A stretch of 64,000 bases of DNA from Opisthorchis felineus (lineage: Eukaryota > Platyhelminthes > Trematoda > Opisthorchiida > Opisthorchiidae), in the NCBI GenBank assembly GCA_004794785.1, contig SJOL01006495.1:495680-559679 (forward strand), read 5' to 3'. Position 1 is the stretch's first letter; each line of letters begins with the position of its first letter. Shown here piece after piece: positions 11,881-24,115 of the stretch. The notes under the pieces are model-generated. The model did not search any database and was not told the DNA's origin. It worked only from the letters and a program-made list of their open reading frames with translations. A program made the translations under genes and the position numbers.

Positions 11881-11945
11881 CCCAGCAAACACATGGCCAT
11901 CGTTGACCAGCGGTGGCCATCGGTGGCCAAAAGCGGCTAAATTTT
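11881..11945 (+). repeat. Left terminal and subterminal repeats of the CACTA-like element
   Basis: Begins CCCAGCAAACACATGGCCAT and continues with two GGTGGCCATCGG-type units. Subterminal arrays of this kind are transposase-binding sites in En/Spm-type elements (known for that group). Confidence 0.65.
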
Positions 11946-12659
11946 GCAACGTTATTACCACTGACTGCCGTCATGCATACAATCCTATCATAGTAATTTT
12001 TGCATAAATGCCTTTTAAAATTCAGGAAAACAGAATGAATGGGATAGCGGATTCCTATGTAGAAAGTCATCTTTGAAACCGTTTTGTTTTAGTGCACGAT
12101 CGATTAAACATGTCGTTTATTGCGCTAAGTCCGGTTTTCGCTAGGTGAGTCATTCTCCGGTCGCCCGCTGCTGTATTTCGTCGAATTTTGGGACCGTCGT
12201 CGGTAACTGTAACCGAAATGTACCGCAGTCAGGTAACGGTTTCTGATTACTCAAATTATTCCTAGAATTATGACCGCAGTGCAGCTGAGAGGCAAAGGAG
12301 CTATCGTTTCAGAAAGCGTGAGCTTTCTTCTCGAGTCTGTTTACTGTGTGGGCGCGGCACTATGTGGGAGCACCGATACGGGTGTAATAATTCGGGAAAT
12401 GCAGGAAGTATAAGCTCTCCTCCAACGCAGTCTGGTAAATTAAAATTAATATATAGTGGGTTAATAATATGCTCGCACTCTTGAAACATTTTAGATGTGA
12501 CTGCAGTTTCTACAGCAGTAGAACCTACGCTGTCGGCCGCAGATACGGCCTCAGAGAACCCCAAACCAACGTCACGTGGGTAGTGACTTGGAGGGTATCT
12601 AGCTATATATCTCCTTTTAAGGCGCAGTAATTCCGTGCTGGGAGCAACATTACCAAACA

Positions 12660-14110
12660 CCTCGTGCACTTTCTATCATGGAGGACATGCGCCATGCCCT
12701 GGCGCATCTGCCGGTGTCCCTCAAGTACAAGCGTATGTTGCTGTTCGTTCTGCGTCGGCACCATCCTGATTTGCCGAAGGACCCAAGAACTCTGCTTTGC
12801 ACACCAAAAATGACAATTTCTAAAGCAATTGCCGGAGGAGTTTATGTCCACGTTGGATTGCGAATGGGTTTGCGTAAAGCCTGGTCGACGGCTGACATGC
12901 GCAGTGAATTAAGACGGCTCAACGTTGTGCTTAACATCGATGGCGTCAGTTTACACGGGTCATCGAGGAAACAGATTTGACCAATTCTCGCAAATGCATC
13001 TGAATTAGCGGGAACGGGGCCATTCGTAGTTGATGCCTTTTGGGGTGTTTCGAAACCGCTGGACGCCGAAGCTTACCTGCAAGACACGATATGTGAACTG
13101 CAGTTGGTCTTGGGTGGCGGTTTTACCCCTCCAAATGATCTAGAATGTGTGCCTGTTCATCTGTCACGCATCGTTTGCGACAAACCAGCCAGGTCGTTCG
13201 TTAAGCAAATCAAAGGACACTCCGGTTATTACGGATGTGATAGGTGTGTCATTCATGGAGTCCGGCTTGAAAGAAGGATAACCCTTCCACAAATGGACGC
13301 CGTTTAAGGGCAGACGCCAACTTCCGTTCAAGATCCAATGCTAGGCATCATATCGGTGTCTCCCCATTTGGGCGGCTACCAATAGACATGATCAAGTCAT
13401 TCCCCCTTGGGTACATGCACTTGGTATGCCTAGGCGTAACGAAGAATTTGATGGATTTATGAGTTGTGGGTCAAGCGCGTCGTTCTTACAGATTGTCGCA
13501 GACGCTTAGGATGGAAGTTAACCGGCGCATTTCATGTGTACAGTCACAACCCCAGCGAGTTCCAACGCTATTGCCGTCCTCTCGAGGACAGTGGGCCGTA
13601 GAAAGCCACGGAGTTTCGACAGTTTTACTCTACTAAGGACCTGTTTTACTTGCGGGTTTGATTGACACCAATGTTTACAGAAATTTTCTTGATTTGTTTA
13701 TTGCTGTGTATTAATTTTCCAACCCAATTTTCCACGTTGCTTATGCTGACTTTGCTCAGAGCGTAACCCGCTTATTTGCACAGAACCTTTCCGACATAAA
13801 TGGGCCGCGGGCTGTCAAGTACAACGTACATAGCTTGACACATTTGGCGGATGATGTGAGGGTACATGGACCCTTGGATCGGCTTTCCGCATTTCCCTTT
13901 GAATCACTTTTAGGTAAACTAGGGAAGGATGTTTCCGGATCGCGTAAATACAACGACGTATTGCTGAATGGTCAGCATCAGCTTCTGCCTACACTCTGGA
14001 CTGTTTGCTGACAGATGACTGCGGGGGAGGTACACCCGTTCCATCTGACGGTTAACTTTTCCGCTCTTTTTTATCTCTTGCTCTACACCAGACAACGCAG
14101 TTCTTGTTGA
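12660..14110 (+). pseudogene. CACTA-like transposase, broken
   Basis: Reading across frameshifts: LPKDPRTLLCTPK (~12770), LRRLNVVLNIDGVSLHGSS (~12910-12967), FVVDAFWGVSKPLDAE (~13024), KGHSGYYGCDRCVIHG (~13210-13258), DMIKSFPLGYMHLVCLGV (13385-13438) and YNVHSLTHLADDVRVHGP (~13820-13873). This order (NIDG-LxxSS, HxGYxxCxRC, FxLxYMHLVCLGV, YNxHxLxHLxxDV) is the signature of a widespread animal transposase related to EnSpm/CACTA. The Cys pair GYYGCDRC is kept. At least five frameshifts or stops, including stops near 12980 and 13305, disable it. Confidence 0.8.
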
Positions 14111-14429
14111 CAACTACCCGTGTGTTATTGTAAGACTTACAGCCCTCCATTTCCACTTTAGAAGGTTTTATCTTGTTCGTCCTTTTTTTACATGTCCCTT
14201 ACAGTCTCCTGATATTTTTATTTTCCGTGCTAGTCGGCTGAATGAACGTGTCTTCATTCAGCCTTTAAGTCGCATTACTTGTAAGTGTTTCGCGCTTCCT
14301 GCTAATGATGAATTTATTTATATCCCACTGTTACGTTCCTTTGAAAAATAAAACTTACCCAGCTCTTCTAAACATAGCAAAAAATTTGTTTTTGATATGA
14401 GTTTACCATTATAACTGCCTCCCTTATAG

Positions 14430-15865
14430 GTGTATGTACTTTTCAAGTTCTTGGATGACGGACAATTTGGGATTGGATGTGAGGAGTAGTTTTTTGATGA
14501 AATTACCATTTGTTGGCGCATCTTCGACGACCACGACGTACTGGAATGCACCCTAATGAACAAAGGGGGCATGCCGTCAAACAGCATCAAGCGCTCTGTT
14601 GTAGTCATCAAGAAGTTTGGCACGCTTCACCCAAAACATCTAATTGGGCCTTAACACGTCTTCGGGTGCTTACTCTGAGGCAGTCCGGTTCCGCGCAGTG
14701 CTAAACTCCAGCGACGGCACTTCAGACGCAGAGCCACAGACCTACTTTCGGCTGCATTATGGTGTCCGTGAGAGGTAATTTTTGGTAATCACCGGTCCAT
14801 TTTTCAGAAAACGCAATCCGAAGTACTCGTCAACTGGTGAAGGGTTTGAGGATCACCGACTCTAGAGACCTTCCAAAAAGTTCACTTACTCGACCCCTCC
14901 GCGAATCTCATCCTCACCTGTTGAGTAAGTGCGGCCATAGTTTCAGTTTCTTATATATTTTAACTGTAGTTCGACTTCTGGCCATCGGTCATCTGCTATA
15001 TCGCCACCACCTCTGCGGACCATTGAACAAACCAATGACTCCGACGAGGAAACAGGCGATTCCGATAGGTCACGGGTGCCTGATTACCCAAACGAAAAAA
15101 TGATGCGCATGCTGGCTGCGTTTCGAGGTAAACGTCCATCATTTTCATCCAATCATACCTAGATGAAATGCGTGACAAGTATGTGAAAGCAGAGGCCTTC
15201 CGAAGTGAGGTGATATCACTCTATTGCTTGTTCGAAAATTAGAAGAAGCCTCTGATCGCTTGGAAAAGCTGGATGTTCGCCTGAGATATTTCGAGTAACG
15301 CCTCGGTTCTGGTGCTTCCAAGCAACAAATAAGGAAGGGCAGTCTTGAAGAGATAAACAGAATTACCAAAATGTAGGATTTGGATGCCTTCCTGATCAGA
15401 TTGCTGGACGCGGAATTTCGCGAACAGTCAGTGAGTACCTTAACCCCGGTCCACACTTTATTATTAAAGATCATTTCTCTTTCAAAACTGGTCTACTCTG
15501 ACCCCCGCCTGTCAGTCAGTAACATGCTGCGTGCTCTGTTTGCTCCGGAGTTCGCAGATCAACTGACATGGTTAAAGGGAGAAGACAGAAGACATACATC
15601 AGGCACACAGTTACCAAGGCTCATAAAGGGTGAGGTAACTGTTTTACATTGACACTTGTCACCTTAGATGCAATGTACTCTGTTGCCACACACTCGAGTG
15701 TCGCAGCGGATTTCATTGAGAAATCAATCCAGGCTTGGTTCAAGGGAGCCTTGATCGAATCCCTGGAAACCGGAACCTGCGACGCGAGAGGGCCGCCTTG
15801 CGGCGCATCGAAGAAAATCAATGATGAATGTACAACATTTCTAATACATTTATATTTCTGCACTT
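14430..15865 (+). pseudogene. Accessory ORF of the CACTA-like element (DUF4806-like), broken
   Basis: Start region VYVLFKFLDDGQFGIGCEE (~14430) and KRSVVVIKKFGTLHP (~14590) resemble the N-terminal domain of animal DUF4806 proteins. A short coiled coil RKLEEASDRLEKLDVRLRYF (~15235-15295) follows, and then LLDAEFREQ and LRALFAPEFADQLTW (~15395-15575), as in the C-terminal domain, running to about 15865. Such proteins are often found with this transposase type (family knowledge). Several stops interrupt it. The role is unknown. Confidence 0.6.
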
Positions 15866-16119
15866 AGCTCGTTATCCATTGACCATGTAGCTTGTTTTTG
15901 CAAGCACGAAGCGGTTGGTAATTAGCCACGGCGTCCGGTTATAATACGCATGCGATGAGGTTAGGTTGTCAGCTCGAGTACTCTGGGAAGCAGTCATTTA
16001 GCCGGCGAATATGCCTCAACAAATTTGTGGCTGCAACCGTTAGCCTCGTCCGGCTACAAGGGTTTTTAAAAAGATTTTGAAAAAAACAAGAAAAAGTTGG
16101 GCGGAATTTTTTTCGGGTC

Positions 16120-16219
16120 ACCACCTTTGGCCACCCTTAGCCACCGGTGGCAAGCGTAACGTGCCACCCCTATTTGCCACCCTTGGCTACCGATGGCCAC
16201 CGGTGGCGTGTTTACTGGG
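16120..16219 (-). repeat. Right terminal and subterminal repeats of the CACTA-like element
   Basis: Contains at least four CCACC...TTGGC / GCCACCGGTGGC units and ends GTGTTTACTGGG. The reverse complement mirrors the left end. Confidence 0.65.
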
Positions 16220-16396
16220 TATCTATAGCTTTCTGTATCCAGCGGGATTTTCGATCGGTGCAAATTATCCTTTTCACCTAAAGTCTGATAGTTCGTCTCG
16301 CTTTTCTGTGCTCCTCACAAGGAGTAATAAGTGTCCAAGCTAGGAGGAATCTTGGACTGTCCTGCGAGATTCACTTCGTGATAGCGGTAAAGCCCC

Positions 16397-16750
16397 ATCT
16401 CATTTCTCGGTCTGATCCTCCCAAGCTACCGTTCTCAGCAAACGTGCCACCAGGGCAACACAAAGCGTATTAAACCCTAATACTATGTGTGAAAAAAACA
16501 TACACAGAGCGTCGTATTTAAAGTTCACGCGGCGACAACATTCTCGGAATTCGGAGGTCTTCTGGAGGCACCATCGGCAACCGTCATTCAACGGAGACTA
16601 AATGCTCATTGGCTGTTTGGTCCACATATTCGGTCAATCACAGCTCGCCTAGATTCTGGACAGGCGAGCGACCCGATCTTCAGTCTTAACAGAGAGCTTG
16701 AATTTATTTGTTTGAACCACTCCACAAGCGGAGCGCCTAGCATCTTGAAG
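16397..16750 (-). repeat. Dispersed repeat, copy 2 (promoter-like module)
   Basis: Partner of 5597-5925 in the same orientation; shares TTCTCGGTCTGA, TTGGCTGTTTGGTCCA and a GCGCCTAG end block. The minus strand again reads CCAAT boxes followed by a TTTAAATA / TTTAATA TATA-like stretch. It starts about 180 bp beyond the right end of the CACTA-like element. Confidence 0.6.
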
Positions 16751-16906
16751 GATTGTGAGGATCAGCATCAGTGTTCTTATCCAAAGAGGACTTCAGTAAA
16801 CTGGCAGACTTGTAGACTTGTTTCATATCAGGGTTCGAGAACTTCCAGAGTTGGCGATTTGTGGTTCTGATCTGGCTGCAGATATCTCAAGGTTATGCCA
16901 GAATCG

Positions 16907-16913
16907 TATAAAA
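16907..16913 (+). promoter_or_regulatory. TATA box candidate upstream of the MULE
   Basis: TATAAAA in the context CGTATAAAAGCCGG, about 480 bp upstream of the MULE reading frame. Position and sequence suit a promoter, but no start site can be proved. Confidence 0.3.
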
Positions 16914-17389
16914 GCCGGTTAGGAGCTACAGTTTTTCATTTCTGACTTGTTTCTTGTGTGGCCCGGATCCTATCGAAGTGACCTTAAACACGTGTGGTCA
17001 TTTAACGCGGATGGTTACGATTATTACCCCGAAGTTAAGTATATCACCTCTCGAATGTTATCGAGTGGGCTTTAATTGTCATTTAACGTCTTGCAGGTCA
17101 ACAGGCCACATCGGCGGACCAACGCAATGCAACAGGGCAGAGGCTGGAGAACTTACTCGGTCAGGAGTGTCATTGCTTCAGGAAATTTGAGGAATATCAC
17201 TATAACCACAACCTTTTGATTTCTCATTTCTGCTCAAATTTCCGTACGCACTTTTCTCATTCAATTTACTCTACTAAACACGCTTTCAGTAGTAATCTTT
17301 CATCATACATGAGGGCTAATTCCACATTTTCATTGGTTGACCTGATCTATATGACAGTCCGCGCACCCCCGTGTGGCACACTCGTTATG

Positions 17390-19620
17390 GCCTCTTCAAC
17401 TACACAATCGGTCATTGCAATTGCCTTCGTCTTTGCTGAAGGATATGCGGTAAACGTTGCGACCCTGGTTGGGGAAAATCTGGACAGCCGCACATTCTGC
17501 AACGTTCACGAACTCGTGCACTACGTCAAGCAGTTCGAGCGAATTTCAGGATCGTACCGCGGCGTGCGAACCTCAAAAGCAAACTCTCCTGGTGAGAAAA
17601 CTTTCATCAAGTACCAGTGCCACCGGAAGGAGTCGCACGTCATCCTAACGACGGAAAACGACGCCCACTGCTCGATCACACACAGTGCGTGGCGTACTTC
17701 AACGTTGGCAGGATGGGCAAATTTTCTCGAATAACTAGATTTAACATGACTCACAATCACGGGCTTCTTATTACCGGAGCATCTTGGTGGTTCGAACGAA
17801 TCCGTCTACTGCTTTCCGAGAAAATGGAGGCCATCTGGCCAATGCTTCGATGCCAGAGTCGGTGCTTCAACATCCGGTTCTACGTGAGATCGAAGTTCGG
17901 CAAGTATCTCACCAACGGCGAAGTCGTTGGTGAGCGCAGCAGACGTTCGCGCGGAACAATCCAAGCAACTCCTAATTATGTTGTTTAATAGACAATTTTC
18001 TCAGGTTACATAATCAGTCTGGAAATTCAGTTCAACGAACAAGGACGTTCGCTCTCTCTGCGGGATGAAAACAACCGAATCACTCATTTTGTGTATTCGA
18101 CCTCCGAAATGTTTGAGCCTTGTCGAAGGTTTCCATATTTTTACTGATTGATAGCACCTGCTCTACCAACCAACAAAAAGGTTTTTCGCACCATCCACTT
18201 ATTGTATATGGCCGTCGTAAAATTCTCCCTGTAAACATTGATTTCCTGTGGCGGGAGGCTGAGAATGACGTGAGAAATTTCCTCCTGACTTTTCTCCAAT
18301 TCTTCGGTGGTGGTCCTCACGTCAAGCGCATGTTGTAGGACGGTGCATTGGTCATCAGAAACGCAATAAGTGGTGTAGTTTTTCGTTTCAGAGAGTTTTG
18401 CTAAGCAATCAATGGATTAATTGCCGGGCAACGTTTCGCCAGGTCAAGTGAGCAAGTAAGTTGGCTGATTGGGTTTTAAGGCAGTCAGGGAACCAATCCA
18501 TGAGATTCCTTATGACCAGCGAACTTGATCAGTGCTGGGTGTCAGTCTGATGTTCCTGTTTGCTGGTTAGTGGAGATGAGCAACATATATGATAGATTAG
18601 TTAGGGGGGATTGTCTCCATGTTAACCCGGATTTTGCGGCTTAGCTTTTTCTGTCTAGGATACCTTAATGAAATATTCCTCTTGGGGTCGTTCACAGATT
18701 TTGTTCGCCCGTGTTCGTCGAGGGGTGCAGGGACAACTGGTTTGGGGTTTGGCGTGGGGGTGGTTAATTGGATCCTACTCTGCTTGTATTTTGTACTTTT
18801 AGACCCAGGCCATTTTGCTGATAACTGCACACCGCTTTGTGTCATCTCGGCTGATCTAAAACCGCTCTCTACACGCTTGCCAGTTCTATGCCCTCTATTC
18901 TATTCACACTAGAGAGCTTCGCGATCTCAACTGCCCCCTGATAATCATTTATTATGTCGCCTTCACATAATCCGTAGCATCATTAGGCATTTTCCGCTGC
19001 CCAGTTCCTTTAGGCGTTTCTTATCGCTATGCATACATCCAACTTTTGCAGGTATTTAACCTCCCTAGAACTCATTCGAGTAAATGAGCGGCCTCTTTCT
19101 GTACATAATATCTCAGCTTGCCTAATGCTTCAAAATGGGCCACCCGTAGGATGCCGCTTAGATCAACCTGTGGAAGTACCAACACAAACATGGTCGAGGC
19201 CATGCATCTATGCCTCAAGATGGAATTGCTCAACTGGCCAATTAGACCGTGGGAAGCCATACGAGTGTCACGGATGAGCGCGACGTAACTGATGTGGAAC
19301 CGTCAGAAAGCCATGTCAGATGCACCTCGTCGCGCCTCCGTATTGTCAGCCATCCTGAATTAGACGGCTTATGCCGTCACCGACGCCGTACGCCGTCTAC
19401 GGGACGGCATCCGACTTGTGCCCTACACATCCGCTTACGGTGTTGAGCAGTGACGAGCACACCACCATACCGAGGGATCGTCGTCAAGAGGCAGTCAGCC
19501 ACGTAACCGGAACGTGCACGTGCAAGAAATACGTTGTGTTTGGAATCCTTTGTCGACATCTACTACACTTTGCAAGAGAACACCACGTGGTAGCTAACGA
19601 GCTGTCGGTTTGCTCCCTTT
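17390..19620 (+). pseudogene. Mutator-like (MULE) transposase with SWIM zinc finger, broken
   Basis: Across frameshifts the plus strand reads KTFIKYQCHRKE, then QCVAYFNVGRMGKFSRITRF and FNMTHNHG (17600-17765), a FAR1/FLYWCH-like DNA-binding region. KFGKYLTNGEVVG follows (~17895). At 18025-18175 come LRDENNRITHFVYSTSEM and LIDSTCSTN, matching the MULE core around its first catalytic Asp (IDxTYKTN). Near 19513-19560 comes CTCKKYVVFGILCRH, a SWIM zinc finger of pattern CxC...CxH. The stretch between 18340 and 19360 is too decayed to place the other two catalytic acidic residues. Order of parts matches full-length MULE transposases. Stops near 17734, 17988 and 18146 disable it. No clear terminal inverted repeats were found. 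Confidence 0.8.
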
Positions 19621-19844
19621 GGACCAGGGGAAACAACGGTACAATCGCCGTTTCATTCGCTACTTTGGATGTTCCCCCGAATACACAAGTAACTCAATTA
19701 AAGCACGTTCACGGCCAATCTCCATACAGTGGCGAGTCCAGGGATCCAAATTGTGATAATCCACGTGCTGCAAGCAGCAACCATCGAGGCTTGTTACCCC
19801 GGGAGGGAAAGCTGACAGGGCGTTGTCTACATTGCCATTTTTAA

Positions 19845-22800
19845 ACTTGGGTTGCAGGAGGAGAACATGACCAACAGTGAACGTCAACTATCAAATGCGA
19901 CATTACGCTTCTGAGTAGCAAACGGTGAGAAGTACGAAACAACCAACCCAGCAGTACACGCAAGTCGTAATGCATTTGTGTATAACTTCTTCGCTTGGTT
20001 CGCCAAAAATTACGAAATTGCTTGGCCTGTTATCTTGCAGATGCAAACATAGCACATTCAATTTCCTGTCGACTTCTTTCCCGCATGATTAAATCACTTC
20101 TTTCAGGACGACCTTCTTACATTTCGTGACCCATGTGGGGTTCATGCAAAGCCTCGTAGGACTTTGTAAACAATGTAACCCTTCGTTGGTTCATGTGCAC
20201 CGCTAAAGTTTTCTGTTGTTGTTACAGTATTTGCCAAAGGTATAGCGTATATCATTATGTAATTTCCGGTTTCCAAATGCACGCGATGCCAGTGTTGTCA
20301 ACATAAATCAGTGATATCTAAAGCGCAACCCAGAGACTATGCATAGCCATGCAGTCATGCGAGAGGTGTTTATTGTGCGCATACAATTCATATGGGATAT
20401 AACAAGAGGAAATTCTTTTCAATGGTGTTCTGCTCATCGGCTAGTGAAAATCGGCGAAACACTTGGTTATATCTTCATTCCGGTTTCTTCTGCGGCAATC
20501 AGTATCCATCCTGAAATTAAATTAAACATAAACAGTGTATGAGGCCATTTTGTGGATAATTTATGTACCAGAGCCCTGTTGGCCCAGTTGAACACTGGTT
20601 ACACCACCTTACCACTTTAAGGAGGGGTTTGTTTTTGTGCGGTGGGCTTGTAAAATATGCATTTGGCAGAAATTCTCCTCTCCTTATTCCATATTACCAA
20701 CTGCTTTTAATTGCACGCAAAATCCCTAGGTCCCTTTACGTAAGTATGATATTTACACCTGGTTAATCCCAAATTTTTTTTATCCAAATTTCGACGTGTG
20801 GTGCACTTAGCCACCAGCTTCACTCGTCATTGGCAACCCTTACCTTTACGTCCCGGAGTAGTTTCATTAGCGGCGCTCCTGATTGGTCAGCTACATTGAC
20901 ATTATTGTGCGGAAAATTATGGACCCACCACTTTTAATTTAACTAGCTGTATATAAGTATTTTCATTCCGATTTTGGGATCTCTGAAGGTTGTGTTGTTA
21001 GCATCAGCCAAATGTGAGGCCGAACTGTGTGGACTCCAGCTGGGAAAGGGCACATGTTACGGCCACCAACATAGTTTATCGGCGTCTAAATATGAGCGGA
21101 AGACTGCAGATGTGCTTGCGCAATCTTTCGGCTATGTGTTCATGGTCTACAGCGTGCACACGCCTGATCACACTGGAACAAGTGGGGTCATCGGTACGTT
21201 GATAGTTATCCGCACAATCGCCAAATGCAAATGTGTTCAGGTACACCTATTCTAACTGCCGGTCATACATGCGGATCATTTACCTTGACAGTCGCATTGT
21301 AGTGGTTAGTTTTACCACGAGCGTTTGCGCGACCTGTGAAAGTCTGATTGGTGGTTGTACGCGAGCAACCGCCATTTGGATGGGCAATAGAAAACATGTT
21401 TATGATTGGTTAAGGTGTTTTAAGCCACGATAAACTGTGACGCTTAGACAGTCCCGTTCGTTATCTGTAGGGCGTTTGACAAGCCTTGCGCACATTTGCA
21501 TCCATGTCTGTTTGTGTCTGTTTGTGCTGATAGCGGTTTGAATGATTTTTCGTTAACGTCGGTGTGGCTGTATAGCTTGTTTGCAGTGTACAGCTGATTT
21601 GACGCACCCCTGTAACAGAGATGGTCGCCCGTGGAAACTGGTAGCCACCAATTGCAATGTTGCTGGTCGGAGTGTGTTTTACTTCTCCATCCGTAATGAG
21701 TCGCAGGAATGTTATGAGGTAGCTCTTGAACATTTTTGCGAGTGATGTCACCGGTAAATATTGTTACAATCAAAAGCAAAGTACAGAAGTCTCGCTAGTG
21801 TGCGTGGCCGACCGGAAAGTGCGACTCTGCTGCCTCATTTGGAGTGTTCGGCCGGCTGACGCCGTACACCCAAGAGCGGGTCCGTTGCAACCGTGGTAAA
21901 TGTGCTGAGTTGGCTCACTGCACGGAATCGTACCTAATTTTCAGGAACGACAGTGAGCTGCAATTTCGACAGCCAATAAATTGCTCGTGTTCATTTACGA
22001 GCTCTTGGTTATTGCCATTTCACCGTGCGGCTCTTGCCGCTGAATACCACGAACAGTCGCCAGTTCCGTTGGTTGAATCCAGTAGGTAGCTGTTTCCACT
22101 GAAAAATGTTCAACCGTTAGCTACCGGTACTGAGACTAGGGTGTTGTTGCAGCCTGCTCCAGAAGGCAGGTCATCTAACTGAGTGTTTCCAGAAATATCT
22201 CACACAAGCTAGGTAAATGGGGCTCTTGTCACTATTCTTTTGCTGGCCACTGCTAATTCTCCACTATTTCTTGTTTTCAAATAGTATTGTTGCATGCAGA
22301 TTTTACGTCTCCGTATTTTTGTTGCAGGTGCTATTAATAAATATATATATCCGGACCATTGGCTTCACAAGCGTCACAGCAAACAAGGCACCTACGCCTT
22401 GCGTTGAAAATATGCTTGTGAATGTGTCCAAAGGATGGCGTAATTCTCCAGTGGGATTGGCTTATGCCAGAAACGATATCTTTCGTCGTGCTCGTAGGCG
22501 CTCACACACTGCTCGCTCCACAAATTTGGCTGCCCCAAAAAGTGCTCCGTCTTTGAGGCTGCCAGGCATGCAGGTACAGAACAACACAGCGACCAAATTC
22601 ACGTATATACTTTGGTTCTATGATCCAAGGCTCCCAGGCCTAAACTGGGTAGCTTCTTTTGAGCGATTGGCAAAGCACGTGTTTACACATTTTTGGCAAT
22701 GTGTACCCTAGTAGTTCACCCAATAGGTACGCGCTACTGGGCTCCCATAGCGCTCCTGTTATTGCCTGTTACCCGTAAATGGCAGGTTGGTCCCTGGCCG

Positions 22801-23845
22801 TTCCAGCTTGTCCAAGCGGGCTGTCATGAATCAACTAGCAAAGATTGCAAGAAAATGTGCTTTGCAGACGTGTGCCTCCAACAGGGAACATTTCGTGTCT
22901 CCCGACGTTTCACACAACTGGGCCGAAATCTTGCGCCAACAATTTCTTCTTCATCTACGTCGTGTTTTGATGAATGGGACATCACATTTCTTTCTTCGCA
23001 GAGAAACTTGCGGTCAAGTTTTGATTCAAATGACTGTACAGGAATAAAGAACACATGAACTTCTGTGGCCTAACAGAAGACGTTTTCGTTGATCCGTTAG
23101 CTGCGAAGGATAGACCGATAGTTCCGTTATTATCCACCAGAGACAGGACGGTCACTGATAAAATACGGGTTCCCAGGTCCAAAAAACCGCTTGCATGTTA
23201 AAAGGCCTTAGAAGTGTGCACTTTGGTAGCCGAAGAATTTACATCTATCCACATAGTGTCTATCATCCAACGGACGGTTTACATACCATTTATCGCCGGA
23301 GACTGAAGCCAACTAAAACTGGAGCAATATCCCCTAACTTTTTAATGTTCAGAGTGCTAACGTTTTTACTGATGAGTGTACACCGACCAATCACCGTCGA
23401 GTTGTACAATACTGTTACGTATGACAAAGATTCACGATGGTACGCGTCAAAAGCAGACTGTGCAAAACTGCTGCAAATAAGAAAGTCTGCCACAAATACA
23501 CCAGGATATTACTTTTACATGCAACGTTCCTCAATCACCACCTGCGATGAATACTTGCTGGGTTCGAACGAGTCAATCATAAACCTAAATTAAGCCGCCC
23601 CCCTGTTTTTGGGTTATCGTGCAACTGAAATATCAGCCAATCAGAATGGAGATGACGCCGCAAGAAAATTGACTGTGGGAGCTTCTCGAATGCCAGGCGA
23701 GTTGTGTAATTTGGCGCGCAGCCAAAAGGCAAAACGAGTGAGCGCAGTGTGACAGGCGGAGTGGAACCAGAGTCACCAAGAGCGAAATCATGTTTGTCAG
23801 TCTGAGGCGGATGGCGGCATACAGGCATACATGTGACCCAGAAGA
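19845..23845. other. No gene recognised (4 kb)
   Basis: Longest open frames (22217-22711, 164 codons; 22693-23058; 23195-23593) lack any family motif and have no flanking splice pattern I can defend. CCAAT-like boxes occur near 20885 and 23640 in opposite orientation, both beside GCGGCG, which may hint at another decayed element. Confidence 0.4.
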
Positions 23846-23849
23846 ATGT

Positions 23850-24115
23850 TTACATCCGTCTACAGTACGGGCTGTTCTGTTGTATCGTTGTAAAATGTGT
23901 TATCGGCGAGCAAAGAAACCGTAATCTCTTGACATCTTTGATAACCTTTGTCTCAGAATCACGGCTTATGTAGGTCGGTGCTAATGGATCCGCAACCAGA
24001 AAGTTGGAAGGCATGTGATCGATTGTGCAGCAGAGACTTTTATCAGAGAGTGTCTAGCACCAGAAGTTGAAGTTTTGTCGTATATTGTTCAGAGGAAATC
24101 GTCATCAGCAGAAAA
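23850..24115 (+). mobile_element. RTE-type LINE relic: C-terminal domain
   Basis: Reads TVRAVLLYRCKMCYRRAKKP (family block VLLYGCETWPLRAEDxRR), then SLDIFDNLCLRITAYVGRC (block VFDHRCLRxIAxI). The reverse complement of this copy is found at 9840-10060. Confidence 0.75.

Larger units (their letters stand above)
11881..16219 (+). mobile_element. CACTA-like DNA transposon, nearly complete (about 4.3 kb)
   Basis: Bounded by degenerate inverted ends: CCCAGCAAACAC at the left and GTGTTTACTGGG (its reverse complement is CCCAGTAAACAC) at the right, each followed inward by repeated TGGCCAYCGGTGGC-like units. Inside, on the plus strand, are a broken transposase (about 12660-14110) and a second broken ORF (about 14430-15865). 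Protein resemblance puts it with animal EnSpm/CACTA-type transposases, although the ends are not CACTA/CACTG, so the family name is inference. Left flank CTATG and right flank TATCT offer at best an imperfect TAT target duplication. Both ORFs have stops, so it is inactive by itself. Confidence 0.75.

Noticed and set aside
18421..18470. Minus-strand GGCGAAACGTTGCC, considered as another hammerhead
   Set aside because: The GAAAC part is present but no CTGANGA core or pairing stem II lies upstream.
22217..22711. 164-codon open frame with a hydrophobic start
   Set aside because: Looks like a signal or membrane segment, but the frame has no family motif, no poly(A) or splice support, and sits in TE-rich DNA.
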